Assembly: GCA_028707535.1 (NCBI GenBank)
Contig: JAQWAU010000005.1
Location: 1-64,000, forward strand
Source of the DNA: Heliobacteriaceae bacterium
GTDB lineage: Bacteria > Bacillota > Desulfitobacteriia > Heliobacteriales > Heliobacteriaceae
Direction: 5' to 3'
DNA: 64,000 bases
Both the position numbers and the translations under genes were made by a program. Shown one piece after another: positions 10,288-20,038 of the stretch (positions are counted from its first letter, which is position 1; each line of letters opens with the position of its first letter). Under the pieces are notes generated by a model. The model was not told the origin of the DNA. It searched no databases and saw nothing but the letters and a program-made list of their open reading frames with translations.

Positions 10288-10856
10288 GCAAGGTGGTGTT
10301 TTCAGCCGATCTGAGCAGGGTGTTGGAGGCTTTGTTGTTTGTGGCCGATGAACCGGTCCCTTTGGCTGCTTTGGCTGATGCCGCCGGCTTGATGCCGGCT
10401 GCCACGAGGGAAATCTTAGCGGATTTGGCTGACCGGTATGACCGGGAAAACCGGGCTTGGCAGTTGGAGGAAGTTGCCGGTGGTTACCGTCTGGCTACCC
10501 GGCCGGAGTATGCACCATACATCGAGCGGCTGTTGCGGCGTCCCCAACCGGGTTTGTCCGGTGCGGCTTTGGAAACCTTGGCGATTATCGCCTACCAACA
10601 GCCGGTAACCAGATTAGCCATCGAACAGGTGCGCGGGGTAAAGGCGGACCATTGTTTAGCCACTCTTTTGGGTAAGGGTTTAATTAAGGAGGTTGGGCGC
10701 AAGGAAACTTTGGGCCGGCCGATCCTTTACGGAACCACGGAACAATTCTTGCGGCATTTCGGTCTCCGCAGCTTAAAAGAATTGCCCAAAATTGAAGACA
10801 TCTTTGTTCAGGAGGAGCTGCCGTTGTCCCTGGAAGGGGAATTAGCGAACAAGTGA
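10284..10856 (+). CDS. scpB: Segregation and condensation protein B
   Basis: ALLFVADEPVPL..., ETLAIIAYQQPVTRLAIEQVRGV. Confidence 0.93.
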   Translation: MSKVVFSADLSRVLEALLFVADEPVPLAALADAAGLMPAATREILADLADRYDRENRAWQLEEVAGGYRLATRPEYAPYIERLLRRPQPGLSGAALETLAIIAYQQPVTRLAIEQVRGVKADHCLATLLGKGLIKEVGRKETLGRPILYGTTEQFLRHFGLRSLKELPKIEDIFVQEELPLSLEGELANK

Positions 10857-10867
10857 GGCGAGTTTAG

Positions 10868-12946
10868 TTGCGACCCCTGATTTTTGCCGGTCTGCGTTCA
10901 CGCATGTTGGTCCTGGTGCTACTGGCGGTGTTGCCGGCATTGGGCCTGATTCTACATAATGCTGGGGAACAACGGCGCTTGGCGGGCAGCCAGGCCGAAC
11001 AGGATGTCTTTCGCCTGGTCCGCCTGGCGACGGATAACTACAAACATTTAACGAAAGAAGCCGAACAGTTGCTGGTAATTATGGCGCAGAGCCCTGAGGT
11101 TTGGGCGGATGACCTCACTGGTTACCGGCAAGTTTTGGCCGGATTAACGGCAGATTACCCTAATTACGCCTTTGTGGGCCTGAACAAGGCAGATGGTATG
11201 CTGACGGTTAGTGACTCGGAGGCCTTTCAACCTTTTGCCCGGGTAGCCCGGTATACTTGCCAACAGGCTGTTTTGAGCGGTGGCTTTGCGGGGGGCGGGT
11301 ATGCGGTGGATCCGGCTACCGGCCGGGCTGTGGCCATCTTTAGTTACCCGGTGGTTGTCACCGGTGGCAATTCGGCGGCGGTCCTGTTCACGGCGGTCGA
11401 CTTAAAATGGTTATGCGAATTTGCGGCTGAGGCTGGTATCCACGAGAGTATTGCCTTGGTGCTCGTGGACGAAAACGGCACCATTCTTTCCCATTATCCC
11501 GCGTCGCAATGGGTGGGACAAACCCTACCTGATGCACCAGTTGTCAAGGAAATCCTCAAGCGCCAAACAGAGGATATTTTTGAAAAGGAAGGACTCAATG
11601 GTGAACCTTGTTGTAACGCTTTTTCGCCGTTGCCTGCCGCCCAGGGTACGGTTAAGGCTTACGTCTGCGCCGGGATTCCCACTGCCGTAATCCAAAAGGA
11701 AGTTGACGCCCAGGTGGCCCGCAACCTCCAGCATCTCGGCCTGGTTGCCGGGTTGGTTTTGGTGATTGCCGGGGTGGGCGGGGAGTTGTTCCTGATGCGT
11801 GGGGTTGAGGCTTTGGTAAATGCTACCAAACGTTTGGCGGGTGGGGATTGGCAGACCCGGACGAACGTGCCTTACACAACGGGTGAAATCGGCCAATTGG
11901 CCCGGGCCTTCGATGAGATGGCGGCTACCTTAGAACAGAGTACCCACCGGCTGTTTTCCGTACTGGACGGGTTACCAGGGTTTGTTTATTTGCAGGGGCG
12001 GGATTATACGATCCGTTTTGCTAACCGGTACTTTCGGGAGTGTTTTGGGGATCCCGCCGGACAGCCGTGTTACCGGATTTTTCACCAACAGCAAGAACCC
12101 TGTCCGGTTTGCCCGAATTTCCGGGTGTTTTCGACCAAGTGCTTTCAGACTTGGGAGCGGCAACGGTTTGACGGCCGGGTTTATCAACTTTATAATTATC
12201 CTTTTGAAGATCTTGACGGCTCACTCCTGGTCTTAACTCTCGGGATTGATATTACGGAAAGTAAGCATTTGGCCAAGGAATTAGAGCAGCTTGAACGGCT
12301 GCAACTGGTCGGGAAGCTGGCGGCAGGGATTGGGCACGAAATCCGCAACCCGTTGACTACCGTGCAGGGGTTTTTGCAGCTATTGGGACGAAAACCGGAA
12401 TATCAGGCGGACCGGCCGCATTTTGAGCTGATGATTGAAGAATTGGACCGGGCGAACGAAATTATCGGTGAGTTTTTAACCTTGGCCAGAGACCGGGTTG
12501 TCGACCTTCAGCCCCGGAATTTGAGTGAAATCGTTGAAGCTCTGTTTCCCTTGCTCCAGGCTGATGCCCGAAACCGGCAGCAGGAGGTCAGGCTGAACCT
12601 AGCCGTTGTGCCGGCGGCTTTGTTGGACGAAAAAGAACTACGCCAGCTTTTGCATAATCTGGCCCGCAACGGGCTGGAAGCCATGTCACCCGGAGGTGTT
12701 TTGACCATTTCAACCACTGCAGAAGAAGATGCGGTGACCCTGGCGGTTCAGGACCAAGGCCCGGGAATACCCGTAGAGGTGCTCCCCAATTTAGGGACAC
12801 CCTTTTTTACCACCAAGGAGCAGGGAACCGGTCTGGGGCTATTGGTGTGCTATAATATTGCCGCCAGGCATAATGCGGTGATTAGCGTAAATACCGGGGC
12901 CAAGGGGACTACCTTGATCATCCGGTTTCCCCGGCAAGTTGTATGA
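10868..12946 (+). CDS. Membrane sensor histidine kinase (extracytoplasmic sensor, HAMP, PAS, HisKA/HATPase)
   Basis: Two TMs, HAMP region, PAS with CPVCP, H-box AAGIGHEIRNPLTTVQGFLQ, G-box GTGLGLLV; TTG start. Confidence 0.88.
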   Translation: MRPLIFAGLRSRMLVLVLLAVLPALGLILHNAGEQRRLAGSQAEQDVFRLVRLATDNYKHLTKEAEQLLVIMAQSPEVWADDLTGYRQVLAGLTADYPNYAFVGLNKADGMLTVSDSEAFQPFARVARYTCQQAVLSGGFAGGGYAVDPATGRAVAIFSYPVVVTGGNSAAVLFTAVDLKWLCEFAAEAGIHESIALVLVDENGTILSHYPASQWVGQTLPDAPVVKEILKRQTEDIFEKEGLNGEPCCNAFSPLPAAQGTVKAYVCAGIPTAVIQKEVDAQVARNLQHLGLVAGLVLVIAGVGGELFLMRGVEALVNATKRLAGGDWQTRTNVPYTTGEIGQLARAFDEMAATLEQSTHRLFSVLDGLPGFVYLQGRDYTIRFANRYFRECFGDPAGQPCYRIFHQQQEPCPVCPNFRVFSTKCFQTWERQRFDGRVYQLYNYPFEDLDGSLLVLTLGIDITESKHLAKELEQLERLQLVGKLAAGIGHEIRNPLTTVQGFLQLLGRKPEYQADRPHFELMIEELDRANEIIGEFLTLARDRVVDLQPRNLSEIVEALFPLLQADARNRQQEVRLNLAVVPAALLDEKELRQLLHNLARNGLEAMSPGGVLTISTTAEEDAVTLAVQDQGPGIPVEVLPNLGTPFFTTKEQGTGLGLLVCYNIAARHNAVISVNTGAKGTTLIIRFPRQVV

Positions 12947-13033
12947 AAATTTCGATAATAAAGCAGGGAAAACAGCGGTTAGGATGGAATATGAGGGAAA
13001 GTTATACTATTGATGAAAAGGAGTGTTCTTTGA

Positions 13034-13891
13034 GTGCCAGCTCAGTACATTGATGGTAAGGCGATTGCGGCCCAGCTACGGGAAGAACTTAAGCAGGAAG
13101 TACAGTCGATCCGGGAAAAAGGCTATGAACCCAAATTGGCGGTGGTGTTAGTCGGTGACGACCCTGCTTCCGTGGTTTATGCCCGTTCAAAAGAAAAGGC
13201 GGCTAAAAACGTGGGGATCGCCTTTGAACTTTGCCACCTACCGGAAAACAGCACGGAAACGGCGGTGTTGGCCTTGATTGACCGGCTAAACCGGGATGAC
13301 ACTGTTCACGGGATTATGGTGGAACTGCCCCTGCCCAAACATATTGCCAAACAAAAAGTGATGGCCGCGGTGGACCCGCTGAAGGATGTCGACGGGATGC
13401 ACCCCTTAAACCGGGGTAACCTGTTGGCCGACCAGCCTGGTTTAGTGCCGGCTACCCCCTTAAGCTGTATTGCCTTGTTGGAGCGGTCAGGGGTGGAAAT
13501 CAGCGGTAAGCGGACAGTGCTGGTCGGCCGGGGGGAAACCGTCGGAAAACCCTTGTTTTTTCTCCTTTTGAAACGCAATGCCACGGTTACCGTTTGTCAT
13601 ACCCGCACCAAGGATTTGGCGGCCGAAGTGCGCCGGGGGGAAATCATCGTGGTTGCCGCCGGGAAAGCCGGGTTGGTGACCAAAGAGATGGTTGCCCCTG
13701 GTGCGGTGGTGATTGATGCCGGCATTAACGAAGGGGAAGACGGTAAGCTGGTCGGTGATGTCCGGACAGCCGAAGTGGCGGAAGTGGCTGGCTTGATTTC
13801 CCCGGTTCCCGGGGGTGTCGGGGCTTGTACGACCGTGTTGATTTTTGCCAATGTGATTAAAGGGTTAAAGCTGCAAAAAGGCCTGGCTTAA
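13034..13891 (+). CDS. folD: Methylenetetrahydrofolate dehydrogenase/cyclohydrolase
   Basis: VGDDPASVVYARSKEKAAKNVGI, PLPKHI, KDVDGMHPLN, PGGVG. Confidence 0.95.
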   Translation: MPAQYIDGKAIAAQLREELKQEVQSIREKGYEPKLAVVLVGDDPASVVYARSKEKAAKNVGIAFELCHLPENSTETAVLALIDRLNRDDTVHGIMVELPLPKHIAKQKVMAAVDPLKDVDGMHPLNRGNLLADQPGLVPATPLSCIALLERSGVEISGKRTVLVGRGETVGKPLFFLLLKRNATVTVCHTRTKDLAAEVRRGEIIVVAAGKAGLVTKEMVAPGAVVIDAGINEGEDGKLVGDVRTAEVAEVAGLISPVPGGVGACTTVLIFANVIKGLKLQKGLA

Positions 13892-13912
13892 GGGAAAGGG
13901 TGGGGATAGAAC

Positions 13913-14545
13913 ATGGGGGATATCTTTGCAAAAGCGTTTCGTGAGGTAATTGCCGTGTCGGCCTCCTCCCAACCTACACCGGGGGGCGGGTCTGTTTCGG
14001 CGATGACCGGTTCGTTTGCGGCGGCGATGGTGGCCATGGTGGCTAATCTGACCGTTGGAAAGGAAAAATTCAAGGATGTGGAGCCGCAAGTTCAGGGGTT
14101 GCTTACCAAAGTCAATGCGGTGATCGGCCGGTTGGAAGACTTGGTCAGGCAGGACATGGCCGCTTTTGCCGCTTATATGGCGGTATTTAAGCTGCCGAAG
14201 GAAACGGCGGAAGAAAAGGCAGCCCGGGCCCAGGCCTTGCAGGATGCGGCTAAGGAAGCTACCGAGGTGCCTTTGGCGATTGCCGAAGCTTGCTTGGCAA
14301 TCTTGCAGGCAGCCGCTGAATTAGCCCCAATCGGCAACAAGATGGCGATTTCCGACGCCGGGGTAGGGGCTTATTTGGCCGAGGCTTCGCTGAAGAGTGC
14401 CTTGCTGAGTGTCGATATCAACCTGCCGGTGATTAAAGATGCCGGTTATGTGGCTGCGGCAACCGCCCGGCGGGATGCCTTGATTGCCGAGGCCGGACAG
14501 CTGAAGGACAAAGCGGTAACCGTGGTAGCGGAAAGGCTGAAATAA
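13913..14545 (+). CDS. Cyclodeaminase/cyclohydrolase family protein (methenyl-THF cyclohydrolase FchA-like)
   Basis: TPGGGSVSAMTGSFAAAMVAMVANLT motif of the FTCD_C family; next to folD. Confidence 0.85.
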   Translation: MGDIFAKAFREVIAVSASSQPTPGGGSVSAMTGSFAAAMVAMVANLTVGKEKFKDVEPQVQGLLTKVNAVIGRLEDLVRQDMAAFAAYMAVFKLPKETAEEKAARAQALQDAAKEATEVPLAIAEACLAILQAAAELAPIGNKMAISDAGVGAYLAEASLKSALLSVDINLPVIKDAGYVAAATARRDALIAEAGQLKDKAVTVVAERLK

Positions 14546-14592
14546 GAAATAATTCATAATTATGGGTTTTTGGGGCATGCTATCCCGTTGAA

Positions 14593-15417
14593 GTGAAGGG
14601 GGTGGCAAGGCCGGTGAATTACGATCCGGTGGTTTTGGTGACCCTCGGGGGCGGGCTGTTGTTGCTTGCTCTGGGGGTCTTTTTCGTTTCTGCCCCCCAG
14701 ACATTTCAACTCACTTACCGCAAAAGCGGGCCTAATGACGACTTAAGGATCACCTGGTGTTTTTTCGCGTGGCGATTGCCGCTGGTAAGCATTCCCGTGA
14801 TCAGTGTAAAGTGGCGCCTACTTCCGGCCGTTAGTTACCAGGTGGAGGGCCAAGCCAAAAACCAGCGGCCTTTGTTCCCTTTACTCCGGGACTTTTTCCG
14901 GGAGAGCTGGCCAAAAACGCAGGAATACTTAGGGTATCTGCGGGCTCGCCGCAATGGCATCGCGCTCCGCAGCTTGCGTTGGGAAACTTGCGTTGGTGGT
15001 GGGGATGCCTTGGAAACCGCCCTGCTTGCCGGTCTTGTTTGGGCGGGGAAGAGCAATTTGCTGGCTTATGTGCTCCACTATACAGGCAGCAAAGGACTGC
15101 GGCCCCGGTTGGCGGTGGCGCCTTGGTATAAAGGACCACGCTGGGATATGGAGCTTGATTGTATAGTTACTTTCCGGCCCGGTCATATTATCGTTGGCGG
15201 ACTTTGGCGGTCAGGGGTGCTTCCCCGGTTACTTTTTAGAAGGGGTGATCAAAAAGGTGAACCATCCAATCGAAGCGTTGATGAAAACCGCGATGGAAAG
15301 CATCAGAGAAATGGTCGATGTCAATACCGTAGTCGGCGACGCCGTCCAGGCATCGGACGGCAGCTTGATTATTCCCGTATCCCGCGTAGCGTGCGGTTTC
15401 GCCGCCGGGGGTTCTGA
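14593..15417 (+). CDS. DUF2953 (YtfI-like) protein
   Basis: Gene order with a downstream GerW/YtfJ gene, N-terminal TM, FRPGHIIVGGL; Arg-rich tail overlaps the next gene. Confidence 0.6.
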   Translation: MKGVARPVNYDPVVLVTLGGGLLLLALGVFFVSAPQTFQLTYRKSGPNDDLRITWCFFAWRLPLVSIPVISVKWRLLPAVSYQVEGQAKNQRPLFPLLRDFFRESWPKTQEYLGYLRARRNGIALRSLRWETCVGGGDALETALLAGLVWAGKSNLLAYVLHYTGSKGLRPRLAVAPWYKGPRWDMELDCIVTFRPGHIIVGGLWRSGVLPRLLFRRGDQKGEPSNRSVDENRDGKHQRNGRCQYRSRRRRPGIGRQLDYSRIPRSVRFRRRGF

Positions 15418-15697
15418 GTTCAGCGCCGAGGGCAAAAATGATGGTGATGTTATGTTGCCTTTTGGTGGTGGTAGCGGCGCCGGGGTTTCCGTGCAACCGG
15501 TGGCTTTTTTAGTTGTAAATAACGGCAATGTCCGGTTGTTGCCGGTCGACGGGTCGGCTGTGGCTGACCGGCTAATCGACCTGGCGCCTCAGATCATGGA
15601 CCGCTTGCGGGATGTGTTGGCGGGAGAACCAACCCATCCCCTTGATGACCACGAACAAAGGCCACCGGAAACCGGTAGCTGTTGCCCCCCATTTTAG
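15257..15697 (+). CDS. GerW (YtfJ) family sporulation protein
   Basis: HPIEALMKTAMESIREMVDVNTVVGDAVQASDGSLIIPVSRVACGFAAGGSEF typical of the YtfJ family; GTG start preferred. Confidence 0.88.
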   Translation: MNHPIEALMKTAMESIREMVDVNTVVGDAVQASDGSLIIPVSRVACGFAAGGSEFSAEGKNDGDVMLPFGGGSGAGVSVQPVAFLVVNNGNVRLLPVDGSAVADRLIDLAPQIMDRLRDVLAGEPTHPLDDHEQRPPETGSCCPPF

Positions 15698-15707
15698 AAA
15701 AAAGAAG

Positions 15708-15746
15708 AAACTCCTACCACATTGCGGGCAGGAGTTTTTTTCTTTT
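15708..15746. terminator. Terminator between convergent GerW and PBP1A genes
   Basis: AAACTCCT...AGGAGTTT followed by T-run on + strand; A-run on the other side. Confidence 0.75.
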
Positions 15747-15755
15747 TAAAAATGT

Positions 15756-17900
15756 TCACGGTAATATGGGGGTGATCTCGGGTGGTTTCGGTGATAGGGG
15801 GGGAAGTGGTTCGGCAGGTGGTGGGCTTGGTGCTGGTTGTTCAGTTGGTGGTTGTTCAACTTCGACTGTTTCCTGTGGTTTAACGGCGGCCCGGGGTGAG
15901 TAGGGACTGCTGTCTGGACCTAAGAAACGGCCGGCCCGGGCGGCAACATACCCTTCCGGCTGCGGGAAAGATTGGACAGAGACATCCTGAAGCACCGGGT
16001 TGAGCACTTCACGGAAGATTTGGGCCGGGTAGGAACCCCCATAAATCTGTTTTAGATAATGTTTGGCATCAGTGTGGTCATACCCCATCCAAACCGCCGC
16101 GGTCAGCTCAGGGGTATAACCGACAAACCAAGCGTCTTTGTTTCCTTTTAGCCATTTAAAATCCGGGACTTGGGGCAATTCGGTGGTGCCGGTTTTTCCG
16201 GCGACAGGCCGCCGCATTTGGGCCCGGTAACCGGTGCCTGATTGCACGGTAGTGACCAGCATTTCGGTCATCCGGTAGGCGGCATTGGCGGAAATAACCT
16301 GCCGGGTTTCCGGTACCGGGGTATACTCATTACCCTGGGAATCGACGATCCGGGTAACGGCTTGGGGTTGACGGTAGGCGCCGAGGTTGGCAAAACAGGT
16401 ATAGGCGCCGGCCATGTGCAAGGGGGATACGCCTTGGGTAAAGCCACCCAAGGCCAGGGACAGGTAACGGTCTTCCTTGGTCAGGGGCAGCCCCAAATTT
16501 TTTGCCAAGGCGATCCCGTTTTCCGGACCGATCATTTTGAATAAAGTGACGGCAGGGATATTGATGGATTGGGCAACGGCTTGGCGGATGGTTACCGGGC
16601 CCCGGTATTGGCCGTCGTAATTTACCGGGGCATACCCGCTGAAGTTAACCGGTTCATCAACGAGGACATCATCGGGCGAATAGCCTTTTTCCATGGCCGG
16701 TCCATAAACCATCACCGGCTTGATTACCGAGCCGGGCTGACGCCGAAGTTGGGTGGCCCGGTTGAAACTACGGCGTCCATCGTAATTCCGGCCGCCCCCT
16801 AGACCTTTGATTTCCCCGGAATTATGGTTAATTACGGCCATCGCCGCTTGAACCGGTTGGTCGTCCGGTCCGGGAGGATAAAAGGATTCATCAGTCAGCA
16901 CGGTTTCGATCTGTTGTTGGAGGTGAGGGTCTAGGGAGGTGTAGATTTTTAGCCCTCCATTAAAAATCTGGTTTTCCGTAAACCCGTGCCGGCTGACGAC
17001 TTCGTCGATCACGTAATCGATGTAGGCAGCATAAGGGTACCGGCCGGGAGTAAAGCCGTGCAGCTGGTGGGGCAAAGGCTGTTTTTGGGCTTGGGCCAGG
17101 TTGTATGGTGTAATCAGGTCGTTTTTGGCCATCACGGATAATACATAGCTGCGCCGCTCCAAGGCTCTTTCCGGGTTGGTGACCGGGGAATAATAACTGG
17201 GTAAGCAAGGCAACCCGGCGAGCAAGGCTGCTTCGGCCAAGTTGACGGCCGAGACGTCTTTACCGAAATAGGTCTGGGCGGCGGCTTGCACGCCGTAAGA
17301 CCCGTGGCCGAAATAAATGCGGTTTAGGTACATCTCCAGGATTTGCTCTTTGGAGTATTCGGACTCTAATTGCCAGGCGAGGTAGGCTTCTTGAACTTTA
17401 CGTTTCATCGTTTTTTCGGTAGTTAAAAACGTATTCTTAATCAGTTGTTGGGTGATCGTGCTGGCCCCTTGGGAATACCGGCCTTCGATAATGTTAGCCA
17501 AGGCTGCCCGGGCGATCGCCCGCAAGTCAACCCCTTGGTGTTCGTAAAACCGGATATCTTCAGCGGCGAGGACCGCTTGCTGCAAAACCAGCGGGATTTG
17601 GTCCAAGCTAACGGGAACCCGGTTTTGTTCCCCGTGTAAAGTGGTTACCTGGTTACCGTCTTGGTCATATATAAACGATGTTGCCTGGAGGGATCCCAGG
17701 GTTGCGGGGTCAAATTGCGGCCGGTCGCGTAAAAAATAGGCTAAGGTCCCCAGGCCGGCAACAAAGCCTAAAATGAGCAGCCCGGCCAGACCAAGCAAGA
17801 TATAGCGCCAAATGCGCTTGCTTGGCTGTACGTTAGGTGTTGGTGGTTCGGGTGGTTTCGGTGAATGACTCATCGGAAAAAGCTGCTCCTTTCCGTTCAC
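15756..17900 (-). CDS. Class A penicillin-binding protein 1A (transglycosylase/transpeptidase)
   Basis: GT51 motifs (EDIRFYEHQGVD, ASTITQQLIKN), transpeptidase SxxK/SxN/KTGTT; N-terminal TM; Pro-rich tail. Confidence 0.93.
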   Translation of the reverse strand: MNGKEQLFPMSHSPKPPEPPTPNVQPSKRIWRYILLGLAGLLILGFVAGLGTLAYFLRDRPQFDPATLGSLQATSFIYDQDGNQVTTLHGEQNRVPVSLDQIPLVLQQAVLAAEDIRFYEHQGVDLRAIARAALANIIEGRYSQGASTITQQLIKNTFLTTEKTMKRKVQEAYLAWQLESEYSKEQILEMYLNRIYFGHGSYGVQAAAQTYFGKDVSAVNLAEAALLAGLPCLPSYYSPVTNPERALERRSYVLSVMAKNDLITPYNLAQAQKQPLPHQLHGFTPGRYPYAAYIDYVIDEVVSRHGFTENQIFNGGLKIYTSLDPHLQQQIETVLTDESFYPPGPDDQPVQAAMAVINHNSGEIKGLGGGRNYDGRRSFNRATQLRRQPGSVIKPVMVYGPAMEKGYSPDDVLVDEPVNFSGYAPVNYDGQYRGPVTIRQAVAQSINIPAVTLFKMIGPENGIALAKNLGLPLTKEDRYLSLALGGFTQGVSPLHMAGAYTCFANLGAYRQPQAVTRIVDSQGNEYTPVPETRQVISANAAYRMTEMLVTTVQSGTGYRAQMRRPVAGKTGTTELPQVPDFKWLKGNKDAWFVGYTPELTAAVWMGYDHTDAKHYLKQIYGGSYPAQIFREVLNPVLQDVSVQSFPQPEGYVAARAGRFLGPDSSPYSPRAAVKPQETVEVEQPPTEQPAPSPPPAEPLPPLSPKPPEITPILP

Positions 17901-18060
17901 TGGCCGTTGAGAGGAACTTGACGGTTTCTTGATATATATTCTTGGTAACGCGGGCTTTTACCTCCCAAGTACATGGAAAAAAGCACCAAAATTGCAGAAT
18001 GCGGGTACTAGCTTGTCTGACTAAATCATAAGCTTGTACCAAGTGCCGGGAGGTGGGGGA

Positions 18061-18657
18061 ATGAACGCGATTTGGTTGTTTTTTCTTTTGGCGGGGATCG
18101 GGGTTGCCGCTGCCGGTGGCGACGTGCAGAAAGTAACCGATGGGGCGCTAAAAGGAGCCGAAATGGCCGTGGAGGTGGCTTTGGGTCTAATCGGCGTCAT
18201 GGCTTTGTGGCTTGGCATGATGCGGATTGCCCAGGAGGCCGGTTTGGTCGATCTGTTAGGGCGTTTGGTTCGACCGTTAACAACCAGGTTGTTTCCTTCC
18301 ATTCCGCCGGATCATCCGGCCCTCGGCCACATTATTATGAATCTTAGTGCCAATGTGCTTGGTTTAGGGAGTGCGGCTACACCTTTTGGGATGAAAGCGA
18401 TGCAGGGGATGCAAGATTTAAATCAGCACCGCTCGGTAGCTTCTGAGGCCATGTGCACTTTCTTGGCGTTAAATACATCCTGCATTACCCTGGTCCCCGC
18501 CACAATTGTCAGTGTCCGGGTGGCGGCCGGTTCCGTTAACCCAACCGAGATTGTCGGCCCTACAATTTTGGCCACCATGACCGGCATGACGGTCGCTGTT
18601 ACCGCCGATTGGCTGATCCGTACTTATTTTCGGCGCCGGGGGCGGAAGGTATGCTAG
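18061..18657 (+). CDS. spmA: Spore maturation protein A
   Basis: LGLIGVMALWLGMMRIAQEAGL, NLSANVLGLGSAATPFGMKAM. Confidence 0.93.
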   Translation: MNAIWLFFLLAGIGVAAAGGDVQKVTDGALKGAEMAVEVALGLIGVMALWLGMMRIAQEAGLVDLLGRLVRPLTTRLFPSIPPDHPALGHIIMNLSANVLGLGSAATPFGMKAMQGMQDLNQHRSVASEAMCTFLALNTSCITLVPATIVSVRVAAGSVNPTEIVGPTILATMTGMTVAVTADWLIRTYFRRRGRKVC

Positions 18658-19187
18658 CCGACCTGTTGGATCCCTTATCCCGGTGGACGGTGCCTGCCTT
18701 GTTTGCCCTGATCCTGTTGGCCGGTGCGGTTAAGCGGGTGAAGGTTTACGAAGCTTTTGTCGCCGGTGCGGAGGAAGGGTTTAGTATTGCCGTAAAACTG
18801 ATCCCGTACCTGGTGGCGATGTTGGTGGCGATCGGGATCTTTCGGGAAACCGGGGCGATGGCCTTGGTGATGCAGGTCGTGGATCCGGTCATGGCGATGA
18901 TTGGCGCTCCGGGCGAAGTGCTGCCGTTGGCGGTAATGCGCCCGTTGTCCGGTAGTGGCGCGCTTGGCTTGGCGACTGAGTTGATCCAAACCCATGGACC
19001 GGATTCCTTTATCGGCCGGCTGGCCTCAACGATGCAGGGGACCACGGATACTACTTTTTTTGTGCTGACGATTTATTTTGGGTCGGTCGGGGTACGCCGG
19101 TACCGGTACAGCCTTTATACCGGCCTGTTGGCCGATGTGACCAGTTTTGTCGCTTCGGTGTATTTTTGCCGGTTGCTGTTCCCCTGA
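18651..19187 (+). CDS. spmB: Spore maturation protein B
   Basis: Nucleoside-recognition-type membrane protein (YEAFVAGAEEGFSIAVKLIPYLVAMLVAIGIFRETGAM); overlaps spmA. Confidence 0.93.
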   Translation: MLADLLDPLSRWTVPALFALILLAGAVKRVKVYEAFVAGAEEGFSIAVKLIPYLVAMLVAIGIFRETGAMALVMQVVDPVMAMIGAPGEVLPLAVMRPLSGSGALGLATELIQTHGPDSFIGRLASTMQGTTDTTFFVLTIYFGSVGVRRYRYSLYTGLLADVTSFVASVYFCRLLFP

Positions 19188-19279
19188 GCAAATTTACACT
19201 TATTGGCTGGTGTGGTATAGTGAGGGTACTTAAAGTAGATGGTTCGGATAAGGGGGCTGGGAATACGGAAGGGATTCGC

Positions 19280-20035
19280 TTGCAAAAAGTCCTGGCCTTT
19301 TGTGGGGTTGCTTCCCGGCGGGAAGCGGAGGCGATGATCCGGGCCGGCCGGGTTGAGGTCAATGGTGTGGTGGTCCGGGAACTTGGCGTTCGAGTAGTTG
19401 AGGGCTGGGACATGGTGGCTGTGGATGGCAAGGATGTGGCGGGTAGGGAAGCCTTGGTTTATTATGTGTTAAACAAACCGTCCGGGGTGGTGACCACCTG
19501 TGCCGATCCCCAGGGACGGCGAACGGTGCGGGAACTGTTGCCGGGAGTGAAGGAACGGATTTTCCCGGTAGGCCGGTTGGACCAGGATACGGCCGGTCTG
19601 TTGGTTCTGACCAATGACGGTGAACTGGCCTACCGGCTTACCCACCCGCGTTATGGGGTCCAAAAAGTTTATCATGCCTGCCTGCAAGGGCGGGTGAATA
19701 ATCAGGGGTTACAGGCTTTGGCCAAAGGGGTGCTTTTGACGGACGGGTGGACTGCCCCGGCCAAGGTACGGCTGTTGCGCCGGGAAGCCGACTCCTGGGT
19801 GGAATTGATCATCCGGGAAGGGCGCAACCGGCAAGTCCGCCGGATGGCCATAGCGGTTGGTCACCCGGTAAAATCCCTGATCCGGGTAGGTTTTGGGCCG
19901 CTGACTTTGCAAGGTTTGGCCCCCGGTAAGTTCCGGCGGCTTAAGCCGCCGGAACTTACCGCCTTAAAAAGGGCGGTCGGTCTGGGCGAAAACGGTGGCC
20001 GCGGGGGGGCGGCGAACAGTGGGGGGGAGGAGTAA
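19280..20035 (+). CDS. rluB: Pseudouridine synthase, RluB/RsuA family
   Basis: S4 domain, GRLDQDTAGLLVLTNDGELAYRLTHPRYGVQKVYHA, RNRQVRRM; TTG 19280 preceded by GGAAGGGA. Confidence 0.88.
   Translation: MQKVLAFCGVASRREAEAMIRAGRVEVNGVVVRELGVRVVEGWDMVAVDGKDVAGREALVYYVLNKPSGVVTTCADPQGRRTVRELLPGVKERIFPVGRLDQDTAGLLVLTNDGELAYRLTHPRYGVQKVYHACLQGRVNNQGLQALAKGVLLTDGWTAPAKVRLLRREADSWVELIIREGRNRQVRRMAIAVGHPVKSLIRVGFGPLTLQGLAPGKFRRLKPPELTALKRAVGLGENGGRGGAANSGGEE
19924..19961. repeat. Perfect 38-bp palindrome (no loop)
   Basis: CGGTAAGTTCCGGCGGCTT|AAGCCGCCGGAACTTACCG, each half the exact reverse complement of the other. Confidence 0.97.
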
Positions 20036-20038
20036 TCA

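Noticed and set aside
12947-13033. THF riboswitch upstream of folD
   Set aside because: The short AT-rich gap lacks recognisable THF-riboswitch core sequence and is too short.
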